Numbered from the stretch's first letter, positions 8,459 through 16,588 are shown. The stretch is 64,000 nt of DNA from Clostridiales bacterium (GCA_004558825.1 SFDB01000006.1:1-64000); one strand, 5' to 3'. Translations and numbers: made by a program. Notes: generated from the letters alone by a model not told the origin.

Positions 8459-8716
8459 ATGGAAGAAAGAGGTTTTCGCAAGACACGCACAGGCGTAGTA
8501 GTCAGCGATAAGATGGACAAGACGGTAGTCGTCGCCATCAAGACCAAGGTTCGCCATCCGCTCTATGGAAAGATGGTCAACCGTACCCGCAAGTTTAAGG
8601 CGCACGATGAGCTCAACGAGTGCGGCATCGGCGACACCGTAAAGATTATGGAGACACGTCCGCTTTCGAAGGATAAGCGCTGGCGCGTGGTCGAGATAAT
8701 CGAGAAGGCCAAATAA
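8459..8716 (+). CDS. rpsQ: Small ribosomal subunit protein S17 (uS17)
   Basis: An 85-residue OB-fold protein: RKTRTGVVVSDKMDKTVVVAIKTKVRHPLYGKMV followed by GDTVKIMETRPLSKDKRWRVVEIIEKAK. Length and motifs are standard. GAAGGAGG precedes the ATG. It binds 16S rRNA early in 30S assembly. Confidence 0.97.
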   Translation: MEERGFRKTRTGVVVSDKMDKTVVVAIKTKVRHPLYGKMVNRTRKFKAHDELNECGIGDTVKIMETRPLSKDKRWRVVEIIEKAK

Positions 8717-8739
8717 GCGCCAAAGGAGGAAGTTTAGAA

Positions 8740-9108
8740 ATGATACAGCCTCAAACAAGGTTAAAGGTTGCGGACAACAGCGGCGCGAAGGAGATCATGT
8801 GCATACGTGTTCTCGGCGGCTCGGTTCGCAAGAGCGCAAACATCGGCGACGTAATCGTCGCATCGGTCAAGTCGGCTTCGCCCGGCGGCGCAGTAAAGAA
8901 GAAGGACGTCGTAAAGGCAGTCGTAGTGCGTACGGTATCCGGAATCCACAGGGAAGACGGCAGCCACATCCGCTTCGACGACAATGCGGCGGTAATCATA
9001 AATGACCAGAAGCAGCCGCGCGGCACGCGTATATTCGGGCCGGTAGCGCGCGAGCTTCGTGAGAAGGATTATATGAAGATAGTCTCTCTCGCACCCGAAG
9101 TACTGTAA
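8740..9108 (+). CDS. rplN: Large ribosomal subunit protein L14 (uL14)
   Basis: A 122-residue protein of canonical length, starting MIQPQTRLKVADNSGAKEIMCIRVLGGS. The basic IGDVIVASVKSASPGGAVKKKDVVKAVVVRT segment follows, then the C-terminal GTRIFGPVARELREKDYMKIVSLAPEVL. It forms part of an intersubunit bridge with 16S rRNA helix 14. Confidence 0.98.
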   Translation: MIQPQTRLKVADNSGAKEIMCIRVLGGSVRKSANIGDVIVASVKSASPGGAVKKKDVVKAVVVRTVSGIHREDGSHIRFDDNAAVIINDQKQPRGTRIFGPVARELREKDYMKIVSLAPEVL

Positions 9109-9120
9109 GGAGGACGCAAA

Positions 9121-9438
9121 ATGAATAAGCTTAACGTCAAGACAAACGACACCGTCCTCGTCATCGCAGGCAAGGACAAGGGCAAAAAGGGCAAGATTAT
9201 GAAGGCAATGCCCGAGCAGGAGCGCGTAGTCGTTCAGGGCGTGAACATGGTGACTCGTCACACGAAGCCCCGCAAGCAGGGCGACGAAGGCGGAAGGATT
9301 CAGAAGGAAGCCGCGATACATGTATCGAACGTTATGCTCGTATGCCCCAAGTGCAATAAGCCGACGCGCGTTGCGCACGCGGAAGAGGGCGGCAAGAAGG
9401 TCCGTCTCTGCAAGCAGTGCAATAAGGCGATAGACTGA
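9121..9438 (+). CDS. rplX: Large ribosomal subunit protein L24 (uL24)
   Basis: A 105-residue protein with an N-terminal KOW motif (VLVIAGKDKGKKGKIMK), then VVQGVNMVTRHTKP. A C-terminal CPKCNKPTRV...LCKQCNK element supplies two CxxC pairs, as in zinc-ribbon forms of L24. It is a 50S assembly initiator. The spacing to rplE is 16 bases. Confidence 0.96.
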   Translation: MNKLNVKTNDTVLVIAGKDKGKKGKIMKAMPEQERVVVQGVNMVTRHTKPRKQGDEGGRIQKEAAIHVSNVMLVCPKCNKPTRVAHAEEGGKKVRLCKQCNKAID

Positions 9439-9454
9439 TTAGGAGGTAAGAACA

Positions 9455-10075
9455 GTGGCTAAGAAAAATGAAGCTTCTCAGGCTCAGCCCAAGAAGAAAA
9501 AGAATCAGGGCGAAGCCAAGCCGTTCAGCGGCCCCGCTCGCCTCAGGGTCAAGTATAATGAAGAAATAATCGGCCAGCTCGAGGAAAAGTTCGGCTACAC
9601 GAACAAGATGCAGGTTCCGAAGCTGGAGAAGATAGTCCTCAACATGGGACTCGGCTCCGAGAAGGACAATCCCAAGGGTATCGACGCTGCTCTCGACGAG
9701 CTCGCACTGATAGCGGGTCAGAGGCCTATCGTCACGAAGGCCAAGAAGTCGGTTGCAAACTTTAAGGTGCGTGAGGGCATGAACGTCGGCGCAAAGGTAA
9801 CGCTTCGCGGCGACCGCATGTACTACTTCGCCGACAAGCTTATGAACATCGTCCTTCCGCGCGTACGCGACTTCCGCGGCGTGTCGGATACGAGCTTTGA
9901 CGGCCGCGGCAACTATGCCATGGGCGTAAAGGAACAGCTCATATTCCCCGAAATCAATTATGACGATGTTGACAAGACGCGCGGCATGGATATCGTATTC
10001 GTAACGACAGCCAACACCGACGAAGAAGCGAAAGAGCTGCTCAGGCTTTTGGGCATGCCCTTCGTTCAGGCCTGA
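9455..10075 (+). CDS. rplE: Large ribosomal subunit protein L5 with lysine-rich N-terminal extension
   Basis: A 206-residue L5 (usual length about 179). From about residue 28 it aligns with family members: RLRVKYNEEI, KMQVPKLEKIVLNMGLG, and the C-terminal QLIFPEINYDDVDKTRGMDIVFVTTANTDEEA. The first 27 residues (MAKKNEASQAQPKKKKNQGE...) are an added low-complexity, lysine-rich tail. The start is a GTG nine bases after GGAGG. No alternative start codon with a ribosome binding site occurs between the tail and the L5 core, so the extension looks genuine. L5 binds 5S rRNA. Confidence 0.96.
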   Translation: MAKKNEASQAQPKKKKNQGEAKPFSGPARLRVKYNEEIIGQLEEKFGYTNKMQVPKLEKIVLNMGLGSEKDNPKGIDAALDELALIAGQRPIVTKAKKSVANFKVREGMNVGAKVTLRGDRMYYFADKLMNIVLPRVRDFRGVSDTSFDGRGNYAMGVKEQLIFPEINYDDVDKTRGMDIVFVTTANTDEEAKELLRLLGMPFVQA

Positions 10076-10089
10076 TAGGAGGACGCAAA

Positions 10090-10275
10090 ATGGCAAAAAC
10101 AAGCATGAAACTCAAGCAGCAGCGCACGCCGAAGTTCAGCACGCGCGCATATACACGCTGCCGCATCTGCGGCCGTCCGCACGCTGTGCTCCGCAAGTAC
10201 GGCATCTGCCGCATCTGCTTCCGTGAACTCGCGTACAAGGGAGAGATACCCGGCGTCCGCAAAGCAAGCTGGTAA
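10090..10275 (+). CDS. rpsZ: Small ribosomal subunit protein S14, zinc type
   Basis: A 61-residue S14 with two CxxC pairs (CRICGRP at 24-27 and CRICF at 40-43), which marks the short zinc-binding form common in Firmicutes. The C-terminus reads GEIPGVRKASW. It lies between rplE and rpsH, 14 bases after rplE and 11 before rpsH. The symbol rpsN is equally used for this gene. Confidence 0.97.
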   Translation: MAKTSMKLKQQRTPKFSTRAYTRCRICGRPHAVLRKYGICRICFRELAYKGEIPGVRKASW

Positions 10276-10286
10276 GGAGGAACGAC

Positions 10287-10685
10287 ATGGTAGTAACAGA
10301 TACAATTGCCGATATGCTCACGCGCATCCGCAACGCACTTATTGCGAAGCATGAGACGGTAGACGTACCCTGCTCGACGATGAAGCTGGCAATCGCTCAG
10401 ATTCTTCTCGACGAAGGCTATATCAAGAGCTTCTGCGTTACCGAAGAGGGCGTGGTAAAGACGATACATATCGTTCTGAAGTATGGCCCGAACAAGGAAA
10501 GGGTCATAACGGGCCTCAAGCGCATAAGCCGTCCGGGTCTGCGCATCTATGCACGCAAGGATAACCTTCCCAAGGTGCTTAACGGCATGGGCATAGCGAT
10601 AATCTCGACATCGCGCGGAATGATGACGGACCGCGAGGCGAGGAAGCTCGGCGTAGGCGGCGAAGTGCTCGCATACATCTGGTAA
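10287..10685 (+). CDS. rpsH: Small ribosomal subunit protein S8 (uS8)
   Basis: A 132-residue protein beginning MVVTDTIADMLTRIRNALIAKHETVDVP and ending with the conserved ISTSRGMMTDREARKLGVGGEVLAYIW. Normal length. In E. coli S8 represses the spc operon by binding its mRNA. A 149-base interval with a hairpin follows this gene, larger than any other gap between the surrounding genes. Confidence 0.97.
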   Translation: MVVTDTIADMLTRIRNALIAKHETVDVPCSTMKLAIAQILLDEGYIKSFCVTEEGVVKTIHIVLKYGPNKERVITGLKRISRPGLRIYARKDNLPKVLNGMGIAIISTSRGMMTDREARKLGVGGEVLAYIW

Positions 10686-10834
10686 TCAAAATTACGGCGT
10701 TTCGGGGCTGCGGGCGCGGCCCGTTACCCCGAGCGGTGCGTAAAAGATAACTGCGAACGAAGCGAATAAGGCGGCGCCTTTTCGCTCAACGTACGTTATA
10801 ATATAAAGAAGCGTTTACATGGAGGTGTAACACA
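10686..10834 (+). promoter_or_regulatory. Structured intergenic region between rpsH and rplF
   Basis: This 149-base gap interrupts an otherwise tightly packed operon. It holds a GC-rich two-part stem-loop: CGGGG (10703-10707) with CCCCG (10727-10731), enclosing CGGGC/GCCCG (10711-10723). A perfect TATAAT lies at 10797-10802, but no good -35 hexamer is seen 16-18 bases upstream. The stem has no T run, so it is not a standard terminator. An internal promoter, a processing site or a ribosomal protein binding site are possible. Confidence 0.4.
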
Positions 10835-11374
10835 ATGTCACGAATCGGAAAACTTCCGATATCCATTCCCGCCGGAGTGACAATCACGGTCGCTGACGAT
10901 AACACCGTGACCGTTAAGGGCCCCAAGGGTCAGCTCAGCGAGAAGATCTCCCCGAGAATGGAATTAGGTCTGGAGGACGGCGTTTTCAGCGTAAAGCGTC
11001 CGACCGACAACAAAGAGGATAGAGCTCTTCACGGTCTTTCACGCTCCCTCATCAACAACATGGTAATCGGCGTAACGAACGGTTACCAGAAGAACCTTGA
11101 CATAGTAGGTACGGGTTACAGGGCGCAGATGCAGGGCAAGAAGCTCGTGCTGAACATGGGCTATTCGCATCCCGTCGAGTTTGAGCAGCCCGAGGGAATC
11201 GAGTTTGAGGTTCCCGCCCCCAACAAAGTCGTTGTCAAGGGCATAAGCAAGCAGAGAGTCGGTCAGATAGCAGCCGACATCCGTGCGGTACGCGAGCCTG
11301 AACCCTATAAGGGCAAGGGTATCAAGTATGACTATGAGGTTGTACGCCGCAAGGAAGGTAAGACCGGCAAGTAA
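10835..11374 (+). CDS. rplF: Large ribosomal subunit protein L6 (uL6)
   Basis: A 179-residue protein of standard length with two homologous alpha/beta domains. It begins MSRIGKLPISIPAGVTITV, and the C-terminal domain ends ...PEPYKGKGIKYDYEVVRRKEGKTGK. It sits near the sarcin-ricin loop in the 50S subunit. GGAGGTG precedes the ATG. Confidence 0.98.
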   Translation: MSRIGKLPISIPAGVTITVADDNTVTVKGPKGQLSEKISPRMELGLEDGVFSVKRPTDNKEDRALHGLSRSLINNMVIGVTNGYQKNLDIVGTGYRAQMQGKKLVLNMGYSHPVEFEQPEGIEFEVPAPNKVVVKGISKQRVGQIAADIRAVREPEPYKGKGIKYDYEVVRRKEGKTGK

Positions 11375-11394
11375 TGCTTAGAGAGGAGTAAAGT

Positions 11395-11763
11395 ATGATA
11401 TCTAAGATAGATAAGAATGCAGTGCGCAGCGCGCGTCATCGCCGCACACGCAGGCATATATTCGGCACGGAGAGCAGGCCGAGGCTTAATGTATACAGGA
11501 GCCTTAACCACATCTACGCCCAGGTCATAAACGACGAGGCGGGCGTAACGCTTGCTGCGGCCTCCACACTGGAAGCCGAGATCCGCGCACAGCTTGAAGG
11601 CAAGACGAAGAAGGAAGCCGCCATGATAGTCGGCGAAGCCATAGGACGCCGCGCAATGGAAAAGGGCATCACGAAGGTCGTGTTTGATCGCGGAGGTTAT
11701 CTCTATACCGGCCGTGTAGCGGAGCTTGCGGCAGGCGCTCGTAAGGCCGGACTGGATTTCTAA
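11395..11763 (+). CDS. rplR: Large ribosomal subunit protein L18 (uL18)
   Basis: A 122-residue protein with the family's RHRRTRRHIFGTESRPRLNVYRSLNHIYAQVI and KVVFDRGGYLYTGRVAELAAGARKAGLDF segments. It binds 5S rRNA together with L5 and L25. It starts at an ATG after AGAGGAG and lies eight bases before rpsE. Confidence 0.97.
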   Translation: MISKIDKNAVRSARHRRTRRHIFGTESRPRLNVYRSLNHIYAQVINDEAGVTLAAASTLEAEIRAQLEGKTKKEAAMIVGEAIGRRAMEKGITKVVFDRGGYLYTGRVAELAAGARKAGLDF

Positions 11764-11771
11764 GGAGGATA

Positions 11772-12278
11772 ATGATGCAGAAACGTTTTGAACAACCCGT
11801 TTCGGAATTTAAGGAAAGAGTCGTCAGCATCAACCGCGTAGCCAAGACCGTAAAGGGCGGCCGCAACATGCGCTTTGCGGCGCTTGTAGTCGTAGGCGAC
11901 GAGAACGGCCGTGTAGGCGTAGGCACGGGCAAGGCCGTTGAGGTTCCCGAAGCCGTCCGTAAGGCTGTGGAAGATGCGAAGCGTCACGTTGTAACTATCC
12001 CGATAGTAGGCACAACGATACCTCACGCCGTTGAAGGCAAGTACGGCAAGGGTCATGTAAGGATGCTCCCGGCACAGGAAGGTACGGGCGTTATCGCCGG
12101 CGGACCGGCGCGTGCGGTGCTCGAAATGGCGGGCATAAAGGATATTCGCACGAAGAGCTACGGCTCGAACAATCCGGGCAACTGCGTAAAAGCGGCGATC
12201 GACGGACTTCTCCAGCTTCGCACGGCAGAGCAGATCGCACGTCTGCGCGGCAAGACGGTTGAAGAGATTCTCGGTTAA
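11772..12278 (+). CDS. rpsE: Small ribosomal subunit protein S5 (uS5)
   Basis: A 168-residue protein with the double-stranded-RNA-binding-like core (ERVVSINRVAKTVKGGRNMRFAALVVVGDENGRVGVGTGKA) and the C-terminal SYGSNNPGNCVKAAIDGL region. It affects decoding fidelity and mRNA unwinding at the entry site. Two tandem in-frame ATGs (11772 and 11775) follow GGAGGAT; either could be used. Confidence 0.97.
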   Translation: MMQKRFEQPVSEFKERVVSINRVAKTVKGGRNMRFAALVVVGDENGRVGVGTGKAVEVPEAVRKAVEDAKRHVVTIPIVGTTIPHAVEGKYGKGHVRMLPAQEGTGVIAGGPARAVLEMAGIKDIRTKSYGSNNPGNCVKAAIDGLLQLRTAEQIARLRGKTVEEILG

Positions 12279-12292
12279 GGAGGAGCTTCACA

Positions 12293-12472
12293 ATGGCTGA
12301 ACTGAAAGTTACGCTCGTAAAGAGCACGATAGGCTGCCTTAAGGATCAGCAGGCGACGGTAGCGGCGCTCGGTCTTCACAGACCTAACCAGACCGTTATC
12401 AAGCCCGACAACGCATGTATCCGCGGCATGATTTTCAAGGTCAAGCACCTTGTTAAGGTCGAAGAGATATAA
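12293..12472 (+). CDS. rpmD: Large ribosomal subunit protein L30 (uL30)
   Basis: A 59-residue protein read directly from the sequence: MAELKVTLVKSTIGCLKDQQ, then ATVAALGLHRPNQTVIKPDN, ending ...KHLVKVEEI. Length and the GLHRPNQTV block are diagnostic for bacterial L30. GGAGG lies upstream of the ATG. It sits between rpsE and rplO, as in most bacteria. Confidence 0.96.
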   Translation: MAELKVTLVKSTIGCLKDQQATVAALGLHRPNQTVIKPDNACIRGMIFKVKHLVKVEEI

Positions 12473-12490
12473 TCTTATTGGAGGTGCAGT

Positions 12491-12931
12491 ATGAAACTAC
12501 ACGAGTTGAGACCTGCCGAGGGTTCAACCTTTGCAAGGAAGCGCGTCGGTCGCGGCACGGGTTCCGGCATGGGCAAGACCTCCACAATGGGTCACAAGGG
12601 TCAGAAGGCTCGCAGCGGAAGCAAGAAGAACGGCTTTGAAGGCGGTCAGATGCCTCTTGCGCGTCGTTTGCCGAAGCGCGGCTTCACAAACATTTTCGCA
12701 AAGGAATACACAATCATAAACGTTGCCGAGCTTAACAGGTTTGAGGACGGCACAGTAATAACGGCTCAGATGCTCAAGGAAGCGGGCGTCATAAGCAAGA
12801 TAGAGAAGGACGGGCTCAAGGTTTTGGGTCGCGGCGAGCTTACCAAGCGTTTGGATGTTAAGGCTGCAAAGTTCTCGGAAACAGCCCAAAAAGCCATTGA
12901 GGCCGCGGGCGGAACTGTTGAGGTGGTATGA
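12491..12931 (+). CDS. rplO: Large ribosomal subunit protein L15 (uL15)
   Basis: A 146-residue protein with the glycine-rich N-terminal tail (RVGRGTGSGMGKTSTMGHKGQKARSG) that threads into 23S rRNA, then GFEGGQMPLARRLPKRGF. The stop overlaps the secY start by four bases (ATGA). L15 is a late 50S assembly protein. Confidence 0.97.
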   Translation: MKLHELRPAEGSTFARKRVGRGTGSGMGKTSTMGHKGQKARSGSKKNGFEGGQMPLARRLPKRGFTNIFAKEYTIINVAELNRFEDGTVITAQMLKEAGVISKIEKDGLKVLGRGELTKRLDVKAAKFSETAQKAIEAAGGTVEVV

Positions 12932-14205
12932 TGTTCAGGACACTGGTCAACGCCTGGAAATCAAAGGATATCCGCACGAAGATACTCTACACGCTTCTTC
13001 TCATACTCCTTTACAGGCTTGGTTCCTACATCGCCATCCCCGGCGTAAACACCGCAAGCATCGCAGCGTCGCTTGAAAACTACGTAGCGGTCGGCGGATT
13101 CATGAACCTATTTACGGGCGGCGCGTTTTCAAGGTACTCGCTGTTCGCGATGGGTATTTCGCCCTACATCAACGCATCGATTATTATGCAGCTCCTCACG
13201 GTAGCCATTCCCGCTCTCGAGAGGCTTTCAAAGGAAGAGGACGGCAGGTCGAAGATCGAGAAGATTACCCGTTACGTCGGTATCGGCCTTGCGCTTGTGC
13301 AGAGCGTAAGCATAATACTTGCGTTCGGTGAAGACGCCGTCACGAATGCGAACTTCCTTACATATGCGACGATAGGCATCTGCTGTACTGCGGGCACTGC
13401 GCTCCTTATGTGGATGGGCGAGCGCATTACGGATAAGGGCATCGGCAACGGCATTTCGTTCCTGATATTCGCCTCCATCGTTTCCTCGGTGCTTCCGACG
13501 ATTATTGACATCGTAAAGCGAGTATTCGTAATGGGAACATATCAGTGGTGGGCGCTGCCTATACTTATAGTAGTTGTTCTTGTTTTGACGGTAGGCATCG
13601 TCATGGTAGACAGGGCGGAGCGCCGTATACCGATTCAGTACGCAAAGCGTGTTGTCGGGCGCAAGCAGTACGGCGGACAGACGACATACCTCCCGATTAA
13701 GGCGAATGCCAACGGCGTTATGCCGCTGATTTTCGCGATGACGGTGATGAATGTCCCGCAGATGATAGTAGAATTTGTTTCCAAGGACTCCGGGTTCAGG
13801 ACGTTCTACGAAAACTACCTTGCGGCAGGCACCGTGGTATACTACATCATCTATGCCCTGCTGATTGTAGCCTTCGCGTATTTCTACACGACGATATCGT
13901 TCAACCCCGTAGAAATATCGAAGAATCTCCAGCAGAACGGCGGAACGATACCGGGTCGTCGTCCGGGCAAGGATACAGGCGATTACATTAAGCGCATCAG
14001 CAACCGTCTGACGCTCTTCGGCGCACTGTTCCTGATGGTCATAGCCATTGTGCCGTCGGTACTTCTTGGCCTGTTCAACCTTGATACGGCTCTTTCGGCC
14101 TTTGGACCGACGAGCATACTCATTATGATAAGCGTGGCGCTTGAAACCTCGGCGACACTCGAATCGATGATGCTCATGCGTCATTACAAGGGATTCCTTG
14201 GATAA
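12928..14205 (+). CDS. secY: Protein translocase subunit SecY
   Basis: A 425-residue polytopic membrane protein with ten predicted transmembrane segments, the core channel of the Sec translocon. Family signatures visible are the GIAPYINASIIMQLL-like stretch (GISPYINASIIMQLLT near 72) and ISFNPVEISKNLQQNGGTIPGRRPGKDT near 325, in the cytosolic loop region that contacts SecA and the ribosome. Two consecutive ATGs (12928, 12931) can start it, and translation is probably coupled to rplO. Its usual partners secE and secG are not in this window. Confidence 0.98.
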   Translation: MMFRTLVNAWKSKDIRTKILYTLLLILLYRLGSYIAIPGVNTASIAASLENYVAVGGFMNLFTGGAFSRYSLFAMGISPYINASIIMQLLTVAIPALERLSKEEDGRSKIEKITRYVGIGLALVQSVSIILAFGEDAVTNANFLTYATIGICCTAGTALLMWMGERITDKGIGNGISFLIFASIVSSVLPTIIDIVKRVFVMGTYQWWALPILIVVVLVLTVGIVMVDRAERRIPIQYAKRVVGRKQYGGQTTYLPIKANANGVMPLIFAMTVMNVPQMIVEFVSKDSGFRTFYENYLAAGTVVYYIIYALLIVAFAYFYTTISFNPVEISKNLQQNGGTIPGRRPGKDTGDYIKRISNRLTLFGALFLMVIAIVPSVLLGLFNLDTALSAFGPTSILIMISVALETSATLESMMLMRHYKGFLG

Positions 14206-14225
14206 TAGGGTAGGCATTAAATATA

Positions 14226-14852
14226 ATGAAACTTGTGCTTTTAGGTCCGCCGGGCAGCGGCAAAGGTACACATGCAATGTGGATGTGCGGGGAATACAAA
14301 ATTCCCCACATCTCCACGGGCGCTATGCTCCGCGAAGAGGAGCGCAGGAATCCTCACCTATATGAGGAAATAAGACATTATATCGACAGAGGCGAGCTTG
14401 TCCCCGACGAGCTGATATTCGAGATACTTAAAGAACGGCTTGCCGAGAGCGACTGCAGGGACGGCTATATACTCGACGGCTTCCCGAGGACGCTCAAGCA
14501 GGCGGAAATGCTCGAAGCGCTTGGCGGCGTGGATCTGGCGGTAATGATAGACACGATGCCCGAGCTGATAATGGAGCGTGTGCGCGGACGGCGCGTATGC
14601 CCGCGGTGCGGAAAGGGCTATCACATATCGCAGATTCCCGACGGAAAATGCACCGACTGCGGCGCAGAGGTCACGATACGCTCGGACGATAAGCCGGAGA
14701 CGATACGCAATCGATTCGACGTCTACGACAGGGTGACGCATCCGCTCGTTGAGCACTACAAAAACGAGGGAAAGCTTGCGCGCATCGATGGCAGCGGAAC
14801 AATCGAGGAAGTTGCGGCGGAGATAAGGGCGCTCCTCAACGGAGGGGTCTGA
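14226..14852 (+). CDS. adk: Adenylate kinase, zinc-lid type
   Basis: A 208-residue enzyme that interconverts AMP, ADP and ATP. Walker A is GPPGSGKGT (residues 7-15), the NMP-binding region contains STGAMLR, and DGFPRT follows near 84. The lid carries four cysteines (CPRCGKGYH...GKCTDCG), the zinc-binding form typical of Gram-positives. The upstream ribosome binding site is weak. The TGA overlaps the map ATG. Confidence 0.97.
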   Translation: MKLVLLGPPGSGKGTHAMWMCGEYKIPHISTGAMLREEERRNPHLYEEIRHYIDRGELVPDELIFEILKERLAESDCRDGYILDGFPRTLKQAEMLEALGGVDLAVMIDTMPELIMERVRGRRVCPRCGKGYHISQIPDGKCTDCGAEVTIRSDDKPETIRNRFDVYDRVTHPLVEHYKNEGKLARIDGSGTIEEVAAEIRALLNGGV

Positions 14853-15607
14853 TGGCTGCAATCACGCTCAAGACAGAATCGCAGATAGCGAAAATGCGGG
14901 AAGCGGGCAGGCTGACATACCTTACGCTAAAGCTCATGGGCGAGCTTGTGCGCCCGGGCATAACGACGAAGGAGCTGGACAAGGCTGCCTATGAGTTCAT
15001 ACGCGACAACGGTGCGAAGCCGTCGTTTCTTGACTATAACGGGTACCCCGCCTCTATATGCGCATCGGTGAATGAGCAGGTGGTGCATGGGATACCGGGC
15101 GAGTATGAGCTTAAGGACGGCGATATAGTCAGCATCGACGTTGGAGCGTATCTGAACGGATGGCACGGAGACGCGGCGAGAACTTTCATTGTCGGCGAGG
15201 CTTCGCCCGCAGTAAAGAAGCTTGTCGAAGTCACTAAAGAGTGCTTTTTCGAGGGACTGAAGATGTGCGTCGCAGGGAACGAGCTTTCGGCCGTATCCGC
15301 GGCGATACAGAACCATGCGGAGCGCGCCGGATACGGCGTTGTGCGCGAGCTTGTCGGCCACGGCATAGGCAGAAGAATGCATGAGGAGCCCGAAGTTCCA
15401 AATTTTACGGATCCGCATTTTCCGCGCGTTCGTCTTCATGCCGGAATGACGATAGCGATAGAGCCCATGATAAACATGGGACGCGCCGATGTACGCATGC
15501 TGCGCGACGGTTGGACGGTTATCGCCGCCGACAGAAAGCCGAGCGCCCACTATGAGAATACGGTGGCAATCACCGAGGCGGGCCCGGTAATACTTACGGC
15601 GGAGTGA
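14852..15607 (+). CDS. map: Type I methionine aminopeptidase
   Basis: A 251-residue pita-bread-fold metalloprotease that removes N-terminal methionine. The conserved metal ligands are present: D in VSIDVGAYLNGWHGDAART, the histidine in LVGHGIGRRMHEEPEVPNF, and the glutamates in IAIEPMINMG and ENTVAITEAGP. The ATG overlaps the adk stop (TGATG) and follows GGAGGGG. Normal type I length, with no N-terminal zinc domain. Confidence 0.97.
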   Translation: MAAITLKTESQIAKMREAGRLTYLTLKLMGELVRPGITTKELDKAAYEFIRDNGAKPSFLDYNGYPASICASVNEQVVHGIPGEYELKDGDIVSIDVGAYLNGWHGDAARTFIVGEASPAVKKLVEVTKECFFEGLKMCVAGNELSAVSAAIQNHAERAGYGVVRELVGHGIGRRMHEEPEVPNFTDPHFPRVRLHAGMTIAIEPMINMGRADVRMLRDGWTVIAADRKPSAHYENTVAITEAGPVILTAE

Positions 15608-15612
15608 ACATA

Positions 15613-15918
15613 ATGACCGAAAAGCATTTGACTGTAGGCAGCGTCGCAATGTCAGCGGCGGGCAGAGACAGCGGCAGGGCGTTTGTCGTTCTGGGCGAAG
15701 CCGACAACGACTATGTGCTCATAGCCGACGGGAAGCTAAGGAAGCTCGAAAAGCCGAAAAAGAAAAAGCGCAGGCACCTGAAGGACACGGGTGTGCGCGC
15801 GGATGACATTATCAACGCGCTGAATGAAGGGCGGCTGCTCGACGCAGACGTAAGGAAGCGGCTGGCGCAGCTTGGATTCGGCAGGGACATAAGCGAAGAA
15901 GGAGGGCAGGATGTCTAA
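15613..15918 (+). CDS. KOW domain RNA-binding protein (L14e-like)
   Basis: A 101-residue basic protein with a KOW-like strand pattern (GSVAMSAAGRDSGRAFVVLGEADNDYVLIADGKLRKLEKPKKKKRRHL). It belongs to the small KOW protein often found between map and infA in Firmicutes. The function is not established, but ribosome association is likely from location and composition. The ATG at 15613 is nine bases after GGCGGAG; an in-frame GTG at 15604 would overlap the map stop and lie too close to the site. It overlaps infA by eight bases. Confidence 0.85.
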   Translation: MTEKHLTVGSVAMSAAGRDSGRAFVVLGEADNDYVLIADGKLRKLEKPKKKKRRHLKDTGVRADDIINALNEGRLLDADVRKRLAQLGFGRDISEEGGQDV

Positions 15919-16132
15919 ACAGGACGTAATCGAGGTAGAAGGCGTAGTATCGGACTCGTTCCCGAACGCGATGTTTGAGGTCGAGCTCCCGAACGGACAC
16001 AAGATACTTGCGCATATATCCGGAAAGCTGCGCATGAATTATATACGCATACTTCCGGGTGACAAGGTGACGGTAGAGCTGTCCCCCTATGATCTCACAA
16101 GAGGACGCATCACCTGGCGCGGAAAGAACTGA
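15911..16132 (+). CDS. infA: Translation initiation factor IF-1
   Basis: A 73-residue OB-fold protein (MSKQDVIEVEGVVSDSFPNAMFEVELPNGHKILAHISGKLRMNYIRILPGDKV...) of canonical length. It blocks the A site during initiation. Its ribosome binding site GAAGGAGG lies inside the end of the KOW gene, with an eight-base overlap. Confidence 0.98.
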   Translation: MSKQDVIEVEGVVSDSFPNAMFEVELPNGHKILAHISGKLRMNYIRILPGDKVTVELSPYDLTRGRITWRGKN

Positions 16133-16180
16133 TACAACGAAGTCTTAATGACTTCTCCAAACTACAAGGAGGATAAAACG

Positions 16181-16294
16181 ATGAAAGTCAGACCTTCGGT
16201 AAAGCCCATTTGCGAAAAGTGCAAGATAATCAGGCGTAAGGGTCATCTCATGGTAATCTGTGAGAACCCCAACCATAAGCAGAAGCAGGGCTGA
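16181..16294 (+). CDS. rpmJ: Large ribosomal subunit protein L36 (bL36)
   Basis: A 37-residue protein read directly from the sequence: MKVRPSVKPICEKCKIIRRK followed by GHLMVICENPNHKQKQG. The Cys11, Cys14, Cys27, His32 pattern is the zinc site of the C+ form of L36. The ATG follows AAGGAGG. The gene closes the first part of the superoperon before a 347-base gap. Confidence 0.97.
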   Translation: MKVRPSVKPICEKCKIIRRKGHLMVICENPNHKQKQG

Positions 16295-16492
16295 GCTTAA
16301 AGACAGCCGGCAGGACGGAAATGTCCCGTCGGCTAAAATGATATATGCGAGACATCGGCGAAAGTGCGGAAACCGTACGCGCGGCGAGCGAAACTCGTCT
16401 GTGGGCGGGACAAGGCTTCCGCCTTTGCCGTGCGCAAGGGAAATTTTTCAAAAATATATTTTCCCCGTACTGCGCAAAAACGGTAAAAAACG
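16295..16492 (+). other. Non-coding stretch after rpmJ
   Basis: No gene is supported here. An imperfect inverted repeat AGCCG...CGGCT (about 16302-16332) lies soon after rpmJ, but no T run follows, so a terminator is uncertain. The right part is A/T-rich and leads into the rpsM promoter. Confidence 0.4.
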
Positions 16493-16521
16493 TTGATAGA
16501 CCGCTAATATCGTGCTATAAT
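16493..16521 (+). promoter_or_regulatory. Promoter upstream of rpsM
   Basis: TTGATA (16493-16498) and TATAAT (16516-16521) have a 17-base spacer. This is one of the best promoter matches in the window. It would drive rpsM-rpsK-rpsD-rpoA-rplQ separately from the upstream genes. Confidence 0.8.
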
Positions 16522-16541
16522 TAAGTGTTTCGTAAAAATTA

Positions 16542-16588
16542 CCTGTCGGAGCGGCTGACACGCCCTTACCCGACGTGTTTTCGGCAGG
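16542..16588 (+). promoter_or_regulatory. Structured leader of the rpsM (alpha) operon
   Basis: CCTGTCG (16542-16548) pairs with CGGCAGG (16582-16588), with one G-T pair. Inside it ACACG (16558-16562) pairs with CGTGT (16574-16578). The structure lies in the 5' leader between the promoter and the rpsM start at 16642. Because rpsD lies in the operon, an S4-type feedback site is a reasonable guess, but I cannot match it to a known leader class by sequence. Confidence 0.45.

Noticed and set aside
13228..14277. Antisense frame of 349 codons opposite secY and adk
   Set aside because: Shadow of a conserved gene. The translated product has no domain and starts inside adk.
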